The position numbers were made by a program, and so were the translations under genes. Source: Eutreptiella sp. 'Long Island Sound 2002' (Eukaryota > Euglenozoa > Euglenophyceae > Eutreptiales > Eutreptiaceae). From it: a stretch of DNA of 64,000 nt. The first letter of the stretch is position 1, and the number at the start of each line of letters is the position of its first letter. Where the stretch lies: NCBI GenBank assembly GCA_964036045.1, contig OZ038378.1, positions 176,350,341-176,414,340 of the forward strand. Direction: 5' to 3'. Of this stretch, positions 31,110 through 43,100 are shown piece after piece. The notes under the pieces are model-generated. The model saw only the letters and a list, made by a program, of their open reading frames with translations. It made no database searches and was not told the origin of the DNA.

Positions 31110-34100
31110 GTAAGGCATGCTGTGTGGGAACGCATTGGATTGACTCCTATATGGCAACTCCCTGGAGTAAGGGAATCATGGAGAAGGGGCTGAGTCTCAT
31201 TGGAGGAGTGCCCTCCGGACCCCCTCCCCTTGATCTGTCTCCGGTGGAGATGTGAAGCCTGCCCTGTGACCACGGCGCGGCAGAGGGACCGGGCCGGTCG
31301 GGCTGTGTCTGCTCACCTGACCTGACCTGACCTGACCGGACCGGACACAATCATATTAAGGAGGGCAGGCCTTACAAGGGCGCTGATGCGCCGGGAAGAG
31401 CTGAATATTATTAGGACTCAGGGTTTATGGCAAACCTCCCTGCGCACAATCAGCCTGTTCCCCAAAATGCTTGAACCCTGAACATGACAGTCCTTCCCAC
31501 ACACATCACTCCCCGCACAAATTACACAAATTTCACAAACAATCATGTCACACAAAAGAAATGGCACTGGACACCAGTTGTACACCACACACAACCAGCT
31601 TTTATGCACCCCCCCCCCCCCCGCTACTCACGGTGTGGGCCACAGCCACACCAGCAACACCAAGGGGCAAGATGTCTGGAAATGCAGCAGACCACCTCAC
31701 TTTTTGGTGCGTTGACCCCGGTTTCGGATACACGTTGGTCATAACACTTCGTAATTCGGAACCTGCTGTGGTTAACTTGAGAGCGCCCGCCCCTCGTGTT
31801 TGTGGGAACGACCGCATGTGATGCCTGCTGGCGCAAACAGCGGAGTGCACGCCATGTGGGCAGAATGCTGCCATGGCGAGGCGCCGAATCGCCATTCCAC
31901 TCTGACCCAGAAAACTGCGCTTCCCCCTCTCCCCTCCCAATCGACACAAACGACCTCGATCAACAAGCAGGTCCCACGACAGACAAAAGCACTGGCCACT
32001 GGTTGTGTTACACGCCAACCAACCAGCATTACTGGAACCCCGACCACCCCAGTCTCTCCTCATTTGATCGTGCTGATGATACTCGCAGGCAATAGGATGT
32101 TGGTATTCCATACGTGGCTGCGAACTTTTGGCTTTTGGCACTACGTACGACCCTTTGTTCCCTGCACAAATATCCTCCTTACAACGGCCCATAAGCAGCT
32201 GCAGCAGCTGTTCTAATCCGTCGCCCTGCGATGGTCCTCCGCTTCCACTCCTGGACACCTGGCCCCTCGCAGGAGGTGTGAGTGCAAGGAGAGCCATTGC
32301 CGGAGACGTGTGGGGATGTATGAGCCATTTGATGACACGATGCAAGCAAAGGCAGGGCTGAGAACAGGGTCAGGCCTGGGTCTCCACAGAAACCCTGGCC
32401 ACGTCAGTGTCTGGTGCCCGCATCGGTGCAACATCCCGGGCTAGACTGTTTTGGTAGGCCTTGGGCGGGGGGGCTATTTTTCCGTGGCATGGAGCCAGGT
32501 GCAGGGCCAGGGGAGGGTCAGGGCTACAAACTCGTGCAGGGGCAGTTGTGCGTCCAGTTGCCCCATTTTACTACACCGAATTCCCCTTTCAGATTACAAC
32601 ATCTGAGCCATCCACAGCTGTGGCTCCCCCATCCACAGCGCCCGCGCAGTCTTCCATGGATCCTTTTCAGTCTTCCACAACCCCCATTCAGTCTGCCACA
32701 GCCCCGATGCATCCTTCCATGACCTCGGCCGAAGCTATTGCCAGCTTGATGCACTTTACGCGGCTTGCAATGGCCTCTGGTAAGCCTTCCACAGTCCCCT
32801 ATCAGCGTTCCACGGCATCAGGCCAGTCTTCCTTCACCTACAGTGAGCGTTCTCCTGCCGCAAGCCAGAGTGTGACAGCCCCAAGTCAGTCTTCTGCCCC
32901 AGGTCAGTTGTGCACATCCCCTGGTCAGCGCTCCAAGGCTGTTGTTCAGTCTTCCATGGCCCCAAGCCAGCCCTCCGCAGCCCCAACTCCACAGCTCACA
33001 ACCCCAGTGCAGGCACCCATGCCTGAATGTTCCATGGTTCCAAAGCAGCCCGCCACAGCAGCTACTCAGCCTTCCAGAACCTCTACAACCCTGATCCAAC
33101 CCCCCCCTTCCCCACCTCAGCCTTCCACAGCCCCACCTCAGCCTTCCACAAACTCTACAACCCCGATCCAGCCCTCCCCTTCCCCACCTCAGCCTTCCAC
33201 AGCCCTGGCTCAGCCTCCCATGCTCCCAAATCAGCTTCCTGCAGCCCCACTTCAACCCTCCACAGCCTCCAGCCGCCCCACAACAACTCAGTCTTCTGAA
33301 GCCCCTGCTAAGCCTTCCGTCGTTCGAATTCAGCCATCCACCCTCCAACATCAGTCTTCCACAACTTCCAGTCATCCTTCCACAGTCCTAACGCAACCTT
33401 CCACAGGCCAAAGCCAGTCTTTTGCAATCTCCACTGAGCCTGTCAAATTCCCAGTTCAACCTTCCACACCCCAAATTCAGCCCTTCATACCCTCAACTCA
33501 GCCTCTCAGAGCCCCAGTCCAGTCGTCAGCAGCTGCATTTCAGACTCCCACGACCCTGTCAGCCTCAACCGTACACCAGCTATCCACAATCCCCAATCGG
33601 CAACGTGCAAACTCTCTTCAGCAACCTACAACCACGTCTGCAGCCCTGCCTCAGCTATCCAAGATTGCACCAAACCCATCCCCAGCTATAGTTCAGGCTC
33701 CAACAACTCAATCACAGCTTTCCAGAGGCCCGTCTCAGTCACAGCAAACCGCACATCAGTCACGTGAAGTCCCATTTCAGCCAACAGCAGCCTCATTTGC
33801 GCCACCCCTAGCTGCACCACAGCTTTCCCATGGCCAGCATCCCGCAACCCTGCCTCAGTATCAGCAACCCACAGTCCCCTTTCTGCAATCCACAGCCATA
33901 CCAAAGCCATCGCATGCCACATTTCAGCCTTCCTCGGCTGTGTTGCAACCCTCCATGGCTCAAACTCAGTCACCGACAAGCATGCAGCAGTCGTGCCAAA
34001 CCTTGCATCAGCCACCTGCAGCTGCAATTCACTCCTTCACAGACGCAGTCCAGCGTGCACACACCTCAACTCACCCACCACCAGCGTCTCAGCTTTCAGT

Positions 34101-37100
34101 AGCTGTCAATCAGACTTCATTTCTGCCAGCCCCAGCTGTCCTTCAGCCTTCTATGGCCTCAACTCAGCCCTGCACAGTACCGCGTCAGTCATTTCAATCT
34201 GTGCATCCAGCTGCCCCTCTAATGAGCAGAGTGGAGCCTCCTGCTGATGTCTTGGGACATTACAGCAACCAAGGCCCAACAACGCCTTCCCCTGCAAAGG
34301 TAATGTTGCATGCTACAAGGCATCGGGGATACATTGCTATTTCAAAACTGCTTGTGGGAGGGGTTGGTCTTCAGAACGAACGAATGGTGTGCATTAGACC
34401 ACTTCATCGCGCTATCTTCTTCTGAGGCGTGACCGGGACACCTGGGCATGACGAGCCTACAGGTACTAAAGGTCCAAAGGTACAAAAAAATAAGAGCAAC
34501 AACGTTCAGCAGCGACCCAAGGAACCCATCGCCTGCTCCAGGGTTGATGCCACTCGCTTACTGCTCGCCCCAATGGCCACTTCCTGGCCACCCACCAGCC
34601 CCGGATCGAGAGACAGGGTCTGCAGGGGACCCAAGTTGCTCCGGATCAATGCAATCACAGCTCAAATTGCAAGGTTCCTGAGGGTTGGGGTCCAATATTG
34701 CACCCATTAGCACCCCCATGACCGACATACAATTCTGTTTGTCATCAAAGCCACATACATATTGAGTGCCAAAGGCAGCGAATGTTGGGATGATGCATGG
34801 GGGTAGACAGAGGCATTGCACGACATATGCACATCCGTTCGCAGGAATTGCTGCTGGTGGACATCGAACGCGACGACCCTCTGGACCCCACCAGCGGCAT
34901 GATGCAGTTTGCATTTTGTGATGCCAAGGTCCAGTGCTCCCATGCATGCTTGTTTTTTGTTCAGGAATTGGTATTCGGCCCAGAGCATTGCTTTCATTCC
35001 ACGTTTTCATTGGGGCCCACAGACCCAAAAGGTGCATGTGATAGGTTGGTACACAGATGATCATTTTGCATCCGAACACCACCAGTTTGGGACCGGGGAA
35101 AGCAGCACTATGGGATTATTTTGTGTCTACCCCAATAGCAATTGAGTCAGCAGGTCTGAGGCTGCGATGGCATAGTTTGGATTTCATGTTTTTTATGGTA
35201 CACCAACCAGATTCATCGACGCCCAAACCATTTGTGTGCGCTTTGTGTTCTGCGCTAGTTCCTTACTATCAGTGTCTCTCCCTGTGGCAGTACATTTCTT
35301 CCTTCCAAAATCCCTACCCTCAGGCCCTATTATTCCCTTTCTTTGCCCAAACCTGTTGCAGTGGGTTGCAATGAGACTTGAATTGGGAGAGGGCAGTTTT
35401 TACAAACTTAGACCCCTTCCACATCAGTTTCTTTCCTTTCCCCTTTAACTGGAAATATTCCTAATGGAAGGTCACACATACATTCCACGGTCCACAGCTG
35501 GTTTCAAATGCCTAATCTGCCCTCTAAATGGCACGTGAATGATCTTTGGATCTAAGGTTTGAACGTGCGGCTGTGTTGCCAATTCGAGCGACGCAGTGTG
35601 CCAAGGGAGTGACTGCGTGCCCGATGGTTGATTGGGGGTGGTCTGTGCTTGGGGGCGCTTTGCCCCCAAATGACATTCTGGCAGACTTCGATTTTTTCGT
35701 GTTTTCGATGAGAAAACCCTTTCCCCAGCTGTCGGTTATCTCCCAGCCAACAATCGGGGAAGGGTTTGACTTTCTTCCTTTCTTCCTGGCAGTAAGCTGT
35801 TCTGATCACGTTGGTTGCCTGGCTAAGATGAAGTGTAGTATCTGTTCTTATGGCGCACCGTGTTACACTTGCACGTGGCATTGCTGTTAGGAGGAATGCG
35901 AGGCCGGGCAGTGGTGGTGAGGGCATCCTGTCACGGGATCACCGTGGAAGTAAGGAATGGACCCTCGATGCAGAAACTGCCAGGCTCGCTGAGCGTCACC
36001 GTTGGGGGCAGCTGAGGACATGGACCCTCCAGCACGGGGAGTGCACTGCAGGGCAGGGCTGTGGGAAAAAGACATCTATGTCCTTTTTTTTTTTTGCTTC
36101 TTTCTTGTCAAGACAGCCTCAGACCTCAGGTCAGGATAGCAGTTAACCGCCGGTGGCTGTTGGTCACCGACGGTCGTCGATAGTCAATCGACGCAGGTTG
36201 GCTGGAAATCGAGATACTGACTGTCAGTAGACCAATCTTTTTCTTGAGGTCAGGGTCAGCTCAACATATCAAATATCGGTTGCCACTCTGAGCACATGGG
36301 CACCCTCATGTCGGCCGATTGTGATGGAACTGCCGAACATTGCAGCATATGCATACCAGGACGTGCATGTGTGGAGCGCTTTGTGACCTGCGTATGGCCT
36401 CATGTCGTGTAACAGGTGCTGTCTAAAGCCCGCGGCCACGCCAAGAGCAGTATTTCGGCACAGGAGATCGAAGTGCAGTGGTGCATAGCATCCAACGGTG
36501 CGTAGTGTGCACTGTAGTGTGTAGCGGAGATGTAGTATTCGGGATGTGGTTCCAAAGACGTGGTTCCCGGAATGTGGTATTGGGATTGTTTTTTCAGGGA
36601 TTATGGATTGGGCACTGTAGAGGAGGTGGTACTGGGGACGGGGCTCCAGGGGTGTGGCACTGATGAGGTGGTACTTGGGCTGTGGTACTAAAGATGTGGT
36701 ACTAGAGATGTGGTCCAGGGTTGTACTAGGCATGTGGTCCAGACGGTAGGGCACGTGGTGCGAGGGATGTTTTCTTTCCAGAATTGTGGTATGAGGGCCG
36801 TGGCTCCAGGGAGGTGGCGCCGGGGAAATTGCACTGGGTGTGGTACTGGTCCAGGGATGTAGTGCTAGGAATCATGGGAATCCGTTGGCCAGCCGCGTCA
36901 GCTCGTGCGGTGCCAGAGAGCGTGTTCCATTGTGAGCATTTTCAAAGTAGACACCACTAGGTAACCCAAACAGCGCTGTGCAGGGATATCCTAGCACTAG
37001 CCCTCCCCAACCATGTATTAGAACGGCTGTACACCGTAGGAGGAGGGGGGGTACCTCCCCCTGACCCCCCTACCCCCCCCCTTGACCCCCCCCCTCCCTC

Positions 37101-40100
37101 CCCCCCTTCTAATGTGTAATTGGACTCGCAAACTGTTGTTGATTGTCACCGCTATGTCTATGTCACCCAGGACACACCATGGATTGTTTCTTCCCTGTGA
37201 AGAAGGCAGTGGAAACTGTCACACTTCAGGACCTGGTTGCAGCCGTCATGTTCTTCCGATGCGCTGACATATTTAGTGGGAAGCGCCGACAGGAGGCCTA
37301 CAATCAAGCGCAAACGATTGATGATTAACCCAAACTTGAATGAACCCGAATGAACCTAAATGAACCAGAGTGCACCTTGAATGAACCGGAATGGCGCCAA
37401 ATGAAGCTAAATGGCGGTGCTGGCCCTTGCATTGCATTGCCAACTCACCATCCACTGATATGCGGGTGTGGTTTGCAAAGAAAAGTGTGTGCAGAATTGG
37501 ACAGCCAAAGCACCAAAACCAATTTTCAAAAAAAATGGTCCTGGTGGTCTCCCATCTCAGTACCAGGCGGCTCAGAAGTTGCTTAACTTCTGAATTGGAC
37601 AGTGTAGTAGGCCCTCCCTAGAGCGGCACTGTTCTACCACCATTGTGGTCAAACAACCTATAGAGAATTTCTGGGAACTTTTTTTTCGATAACATGTCAA
37701 GGTATGAACCTTGGGTTGCATAGATCTGGCAAATGTGGGTCATAGGTGAGTGGTAGAATAGTGCGCTGCAGGGTGAAAGGGAACTGGTTCAAACCCACTA
37801 GGGGCATATTTTTGCTGGTGCTGATGTCCCACAGATTTTCGTTTTTTTTTTGGGTGCCATTGGCGCCTTCGGCAGAAAAAAAAGTATTTCCCCCATTTTT
37901 TGGGTGGTCACCCTAGGAGGAGGGGGGTCCCAGCCAACCCCACCCCCTCCCCCCTTCAGACCCCCCCCCTCCCTGCCCCCCTTCTGACACATGTCTGGCC
38001 CCTCCCTTCTCCCTTTTTGGGGCCACCGGTTAACCCTCCGTAGACCTAGCCCCCTCAGGAAAGCTCTCTGGGCCCCAGGATAGCGCGGACTGTCGGGTGT
38101 AGACCTACTGAGCCGCAATTCCTGTGGCATTGGAACCCACACATCCCTACCCATCCACTCTTAAAAAAAAATCTTCAACGGATTCTTATTTCAAAAAAGG
38201 CACACCATGGACGTCTGCTTTGGACATTCATAGCTAGTACTTTGTCCATGGTGTCCCAGAAATGTTGATGTAGTGATTCTTTTGGGTGGTTGTGTTTCGT
38301 GTGGTCTTCCTGCATTGCTATTTTGTGTCCCACTTTGTTCTCTTGGAGGCTGGGATGTCGGGTGGGTCTGAAGGGTGAGCGCCACCAAATCGTGTGATCC
38401 ACAGTATTCTCAAGGCAGGGCACTATGCTGTTCTCCTATTGCTCCAAAAATGTCATCAGGTGGTGTGAACAGTGATTAAACAAGAACATCAGAACTTTTT
38501 TGTACACCGCCCTGCCGGGGATGGGAGGGGCAGATCCCTTCATGCCATAGTTTGACCCCTGCGATGTTGAACCACTCTGCCTCTGAAAGGAGCTGTGACC
38601 TTTTGGTGGATCCAGTCCGCCCTTGACAAATTTCCCAGAGCTGTGGCCTGTCTAAATGCTGTGCTGTTGGAACACCACACGAACGGGACAAAAAACTAGC
38701 AGCAAAATCCTTGGAAATGCTGCGCATCACTAATGGGTAACACTTGGTGTTTTAGAATCCCTGACCCTGAGTTACATTCACCACCTCAGTGGTGGTGAGC
38801 ATCCTCTAAACTTCACTGTTATGGAAAATGGGACAACTGTCGAATTTTCACCTACTAAAAATGCTTCACCCTAGTCGCTTGGGACAAGCAATGTAGACAA
38901 TTTCCTCCTGAAAGCAAACCAGTGTGTACTCCTGGAAGCCTGATACTGCATTCCAGGTAACACACCATTTGCATGACATTCCTGGCCAATAAGAATCCGC
39001 TGCTAGTAGGTCTACCCCCTGCCCCCCCCCCCCCTGGGCACTATAAACCAGAAAATTGGCCTTGAAAGAGGAGCATTTGATATAAAGGCTACGTAAGTAT
39101 GCTGGTTGTGAAATGTGGTAGAAGTGACATGGTACTGGGGGGTTTGTTCAGCTATGTGGGTCTCGGGGTGCAGTATTAGGAAAGGGTGCCTCAGCACATA
39201 GGGCTGCTACCCACAACCGCACACCTGGTGGGGCATTCAGTGTATCCTTTGTCCTTCCGAAACTGCAGCTTGCATGCCTTCCACCGTTTTCTCTCACAGT
39301 GGTCCAGCACACTTTGGCACTGAACCAATCGAAACGCAAATGCAGCGTTCCCATGTGCAAAAGTGGTTGCAAGTTTGCGACAATGATATGTCCGCAGCCG
39401 CACTGTACATATGCCGTTTGTGAGTATTGCCGCAAGCTTGGGGTGACCCATCATATGGCTGAAGGTATGTACAGCTTGTTCAAATTAAGGGTCCTGAGTC
39501 TGACTGTGATCTGAACGAGGAAAGCAGCAGCGGTGATGGGGGTGTCGTGCCCATCCCACGGGCGCTCGGGGCCCGCCCCGCGGACCACTTCGGGCCGCGG
39601 CCGGGTGTGTGGTCCCCACGCGTCCAGCGGGACGGCGGGAGTGCACCCATTCAGGTCAGCGGCTGAATTGGCCGGCCCCTTGGTGTAGAACCTGCGAGCC
39701 CACTGAGTGAGCCAGCGCACCAAGTGTCACCGATGCGGCAAGCTGACCCTGCAGCGCGGGGGAGTGCACTACTGCGCAGGCCGATGGACATAAGACATTT
39801 CTTTTTTTCAGGCTTCAGGTCAGGGTGGTGGTCAACTGACGGCGGCGACGGTAGTCGATGGTCAACCGACGAAGGTTGTCCGGTGACGGACAGCAGTTGG
39901 TCACTGAAAATACTGAGTATGGAAGAGGAGGCTGTGCACAAGAACGAGACAAGGTAAGGGCTGTGCTATCACGCCAAGATATAGCCAATGTGCCTCCGCC
40001 CCGCCGTTGCTACCTTCGAAAATGCCAATGGAAGTGCCTGCACAGGCAGCCACCTCTCCTCTCACAGTCAGTGCACCCCTGCTCACAGCCATTCCCCCTC

Positions 40101-43100
40101 TGCCCATGGCCCATGCCCCCCAACCCCCGCTGTGCTACACCCACAGTCACTGGCCACAGCCAAAGCATCCTCCTTCACAGGTGGTGAGACGCATGTGCTG
40201 AAGCTTGTTGTCAAGCCTTCGCATCACGTTTGTAACATCTGTGACGGTCGAGATCTTGTGGCCCGCTGCCCAGTAGGTACTTGTGATTACGATGTCTGCG
40301 AGAAATGCTGGCAAAAAACCGACCAATTTCATTATGTGGAGGGTATGCGGGCCATCAGGGATGGAGTGATATTTATGGGGAAGAGAGGCGTAGTCGGGGA
40401 GACAGAAGCCACTGGATATTCTACGTGTGGTTGCCCCTAACCCCCCCCCCCCCCGCCCATGGGGGGAAGACCATGGCTTCTTGCCAAAACCCCCCCGCCC
40501 ATCATGCTTCAGGGGTAACACCTGTCTGTTTCGTGGTTGGCGAACACGTCACCCATCCCAGCCCCAACCCCAGCAACCCAGCCACGGTAAAAGACGTTGC
40601 GATGTCTTTGGTCTGGGTACGTGCCCCCCTCCCCCCTCCCCTAGTAGCTCTTCGTAGGTGGCTGTGTTAAACAGGGTGGGCCTACCAAAGGTTCCACCTA
40701 CACGTTTGCTTACCTCACCTTAATTAGGTTTCCCTGTCTGGCCTTGAGCCACGCTTCGTTGCGAAAGGCAGCTGGATTTGGGCCATTTTCAAGGCATTAT
40801 GCGCTGTACAAGAACGCAACCTGGCAATTGGTGGCCGTTCATAGCCTTAAAACACCACTTTTACCATCCTTGGTGGTCCCCGAACGCTTTTGGAAAAAGA
40901 AGCATGATTTTTGACCATTCTTTGACCCCATGTGACCCCCAATGTAATCCCACCCCAGCATGCACAACATGCACCACTATTGCGTGCGGCAGGTGTGTCG
41001 AAAGGTGTATGTGTTGTGCAAGTGTCTTACCAATATTCTTTGACAAAAGGAGCATCATGCACCACCAATGCAATGCATAGCATTCAGAGCCATCCCAAGT
41101 ATCCGCATGTTTGAAATTTGGCCATCTTGGGCCCTTTTGATCCAATTTGTCAGCCTTCAGATCCCCACGAATACGTCACGGAGGGTGACAGCGGATAAAC
41201 AATGAGCCAAAACGCACTCGCTCTTATCACACACACCATGCAGACCACACTAACTATGCACGTGACACACATGCCATAGACCGTAATACCAGCCTGTAAG
41301 GTGCCACAAAAAAAATCACTGTGAATTGATTGTTTAGTCATGGGCGGGCCCACCAAGTGGATCATGTAGCATACCCGAGGGTATTTTGGACGGAGTTTTT
41401 CAGTACGCCCTTTTAGCACAGAAAGGTTGTCTGGATCCTGCCATTTTCGACACCAACTGCTGTACTTTGTCAGCCTTATCATAATGGCCTACAAAAGTTG
41501 TGAATTTCTCACCAACAGTATGACAGTGGTCGTAGATGTGTGGGTGCATGTGTGGGGTTGGTTGGAGACACTCAAATATCAGCTTACATGTACGGCATAC
41601 TGGCGCAGTCCAAGGTGGTTCCGGCCACCCATGGCCAGGTCCACCTGGGGATACGGCACGAGGCAGTCCGTTTGTTTTTTGCCCGTGTTTTTGGTGCCGC
41701 CGCCATTCAAGGCGTTCGCCCGGTGCTGACCTGAAAACCGACTCTTATTGCGCAGGGATCAGCAGCTGTGCTGTTTGCCTCCGCACCCTCTGCACCACGT
41801 GCTCCAAGGCCGTTACGACCTCCAACGGCCAGGTCCAAACCTGGGTACTGCACAAGTTGCATCCATCTGCATACCCCCACACTTATGCCCGAAAGTGTTA
41901 CTGTCCAGTGCCTAGCCTTTGCGTGCTACCTTTGTTTGCAGTGGCCCGACAAGAATCGTTTGCCACTTCACTGCATGCCACGCACACGATGCAAAACACA
42001 CTGTGCGAGCAAACCAGGAGTGAAAAATGGTCATTCTTTGTGCCAACGTGCTGTGCGCCTTCGATTTGGTGTCGAAAAAGCCTGTCTTCCTCTCGCCGAA
42101 TGGAAGGCTCCGGGCTCAGGGCGCTCCAACAACGGCTGTAAAACTGCGTGGTTGTCCTGCAAAGCGGCACCAGTTCCCTCCTCCACTGAAACTGCAACGG
42201 CACGCCAATAACTCGCCTGTTGGCAATTTTCCCCAGTTCCGCCAGATGAACACGTGACGATTGCTGCGGAAAAGGAGGAAACGCAGACGATCCCCTTGTC
42301 CAGCGTTGTGTGCTCCAGTATGGGTGTGACATGGGATGTGAACAAGGATAGCGGAGCCACCCAAGCGCGCATCAGCAAAGAGGAATGGCACCGCTTGAAG
42401 AAGATGTTTAATGAAGGTCTGCTCCATTCATTTGATTTGCTACAGTGAGCACTCCACGAAGAAGGGACGGGCGAACTCAGTGTGTGGTGGATGAGCCCCT
42501 TGCGCCCCTTGGAGGAGGGCTGGTGTGCGTTTTTTTAATGTGTCTTTTGGTGACAGGCATTTTTCATTCAGTGGTCGCAGCTTTGCTTGCCTGCATTGCT
42601 TTTTTGGTGCATTAAATTCGGCTGACGCCATTACGGAACAGCGTACTGGTCCCAGATACCGGTGTGGAACCCGTTGCCAAGGAAGGAGGAAGCCAGCAAA
42701 CGCCCACGAATCAGCATTCGAAGATGGCATCCTCAGGCCTGAGCGACTTGTTTTTGTGAGTCGCAACGTTGTACTTCAGATCTCCGTGTATCACGGGTCC
42801 GACCCCAACACATTCTGCATCGCTCGGCCCGCGACAAATTGGGTTTTGGTTCTTGAGGGTGGCAGTCATAGATGAAGATACGACGGTTCCTTTGGATGCC
42901 AATCCCACCAGATGACTGCGCATTTTCACTGCGCACTCTGCACATGGCACACGGCTGCCTTTGCGCGTTGCAGAGTGTGGTCTGAACAATGTGCGCTGTA
43001 CGCTCCGCACGTTGCACATTTCTCTCTGCGTACTGAGACCTGTCTCCTCCACACCGCACCGTCAACTCTGCGCACGCTGTGCAACCTACACACCACGGGC

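Noticed and set aside
31602-32345. 247-codon minus-strand frame
   Set aside because: No recognisable domain, no ATG context or splice support, and begins over the poly-C run; left as chance.
32818-33375. Minus-strand Gly/Arg/Leu-rich frame
   Set aside because: Mirror of the Pro/Gln/Ser/Thr repeat exon; the repeat structure alone keeps it open.
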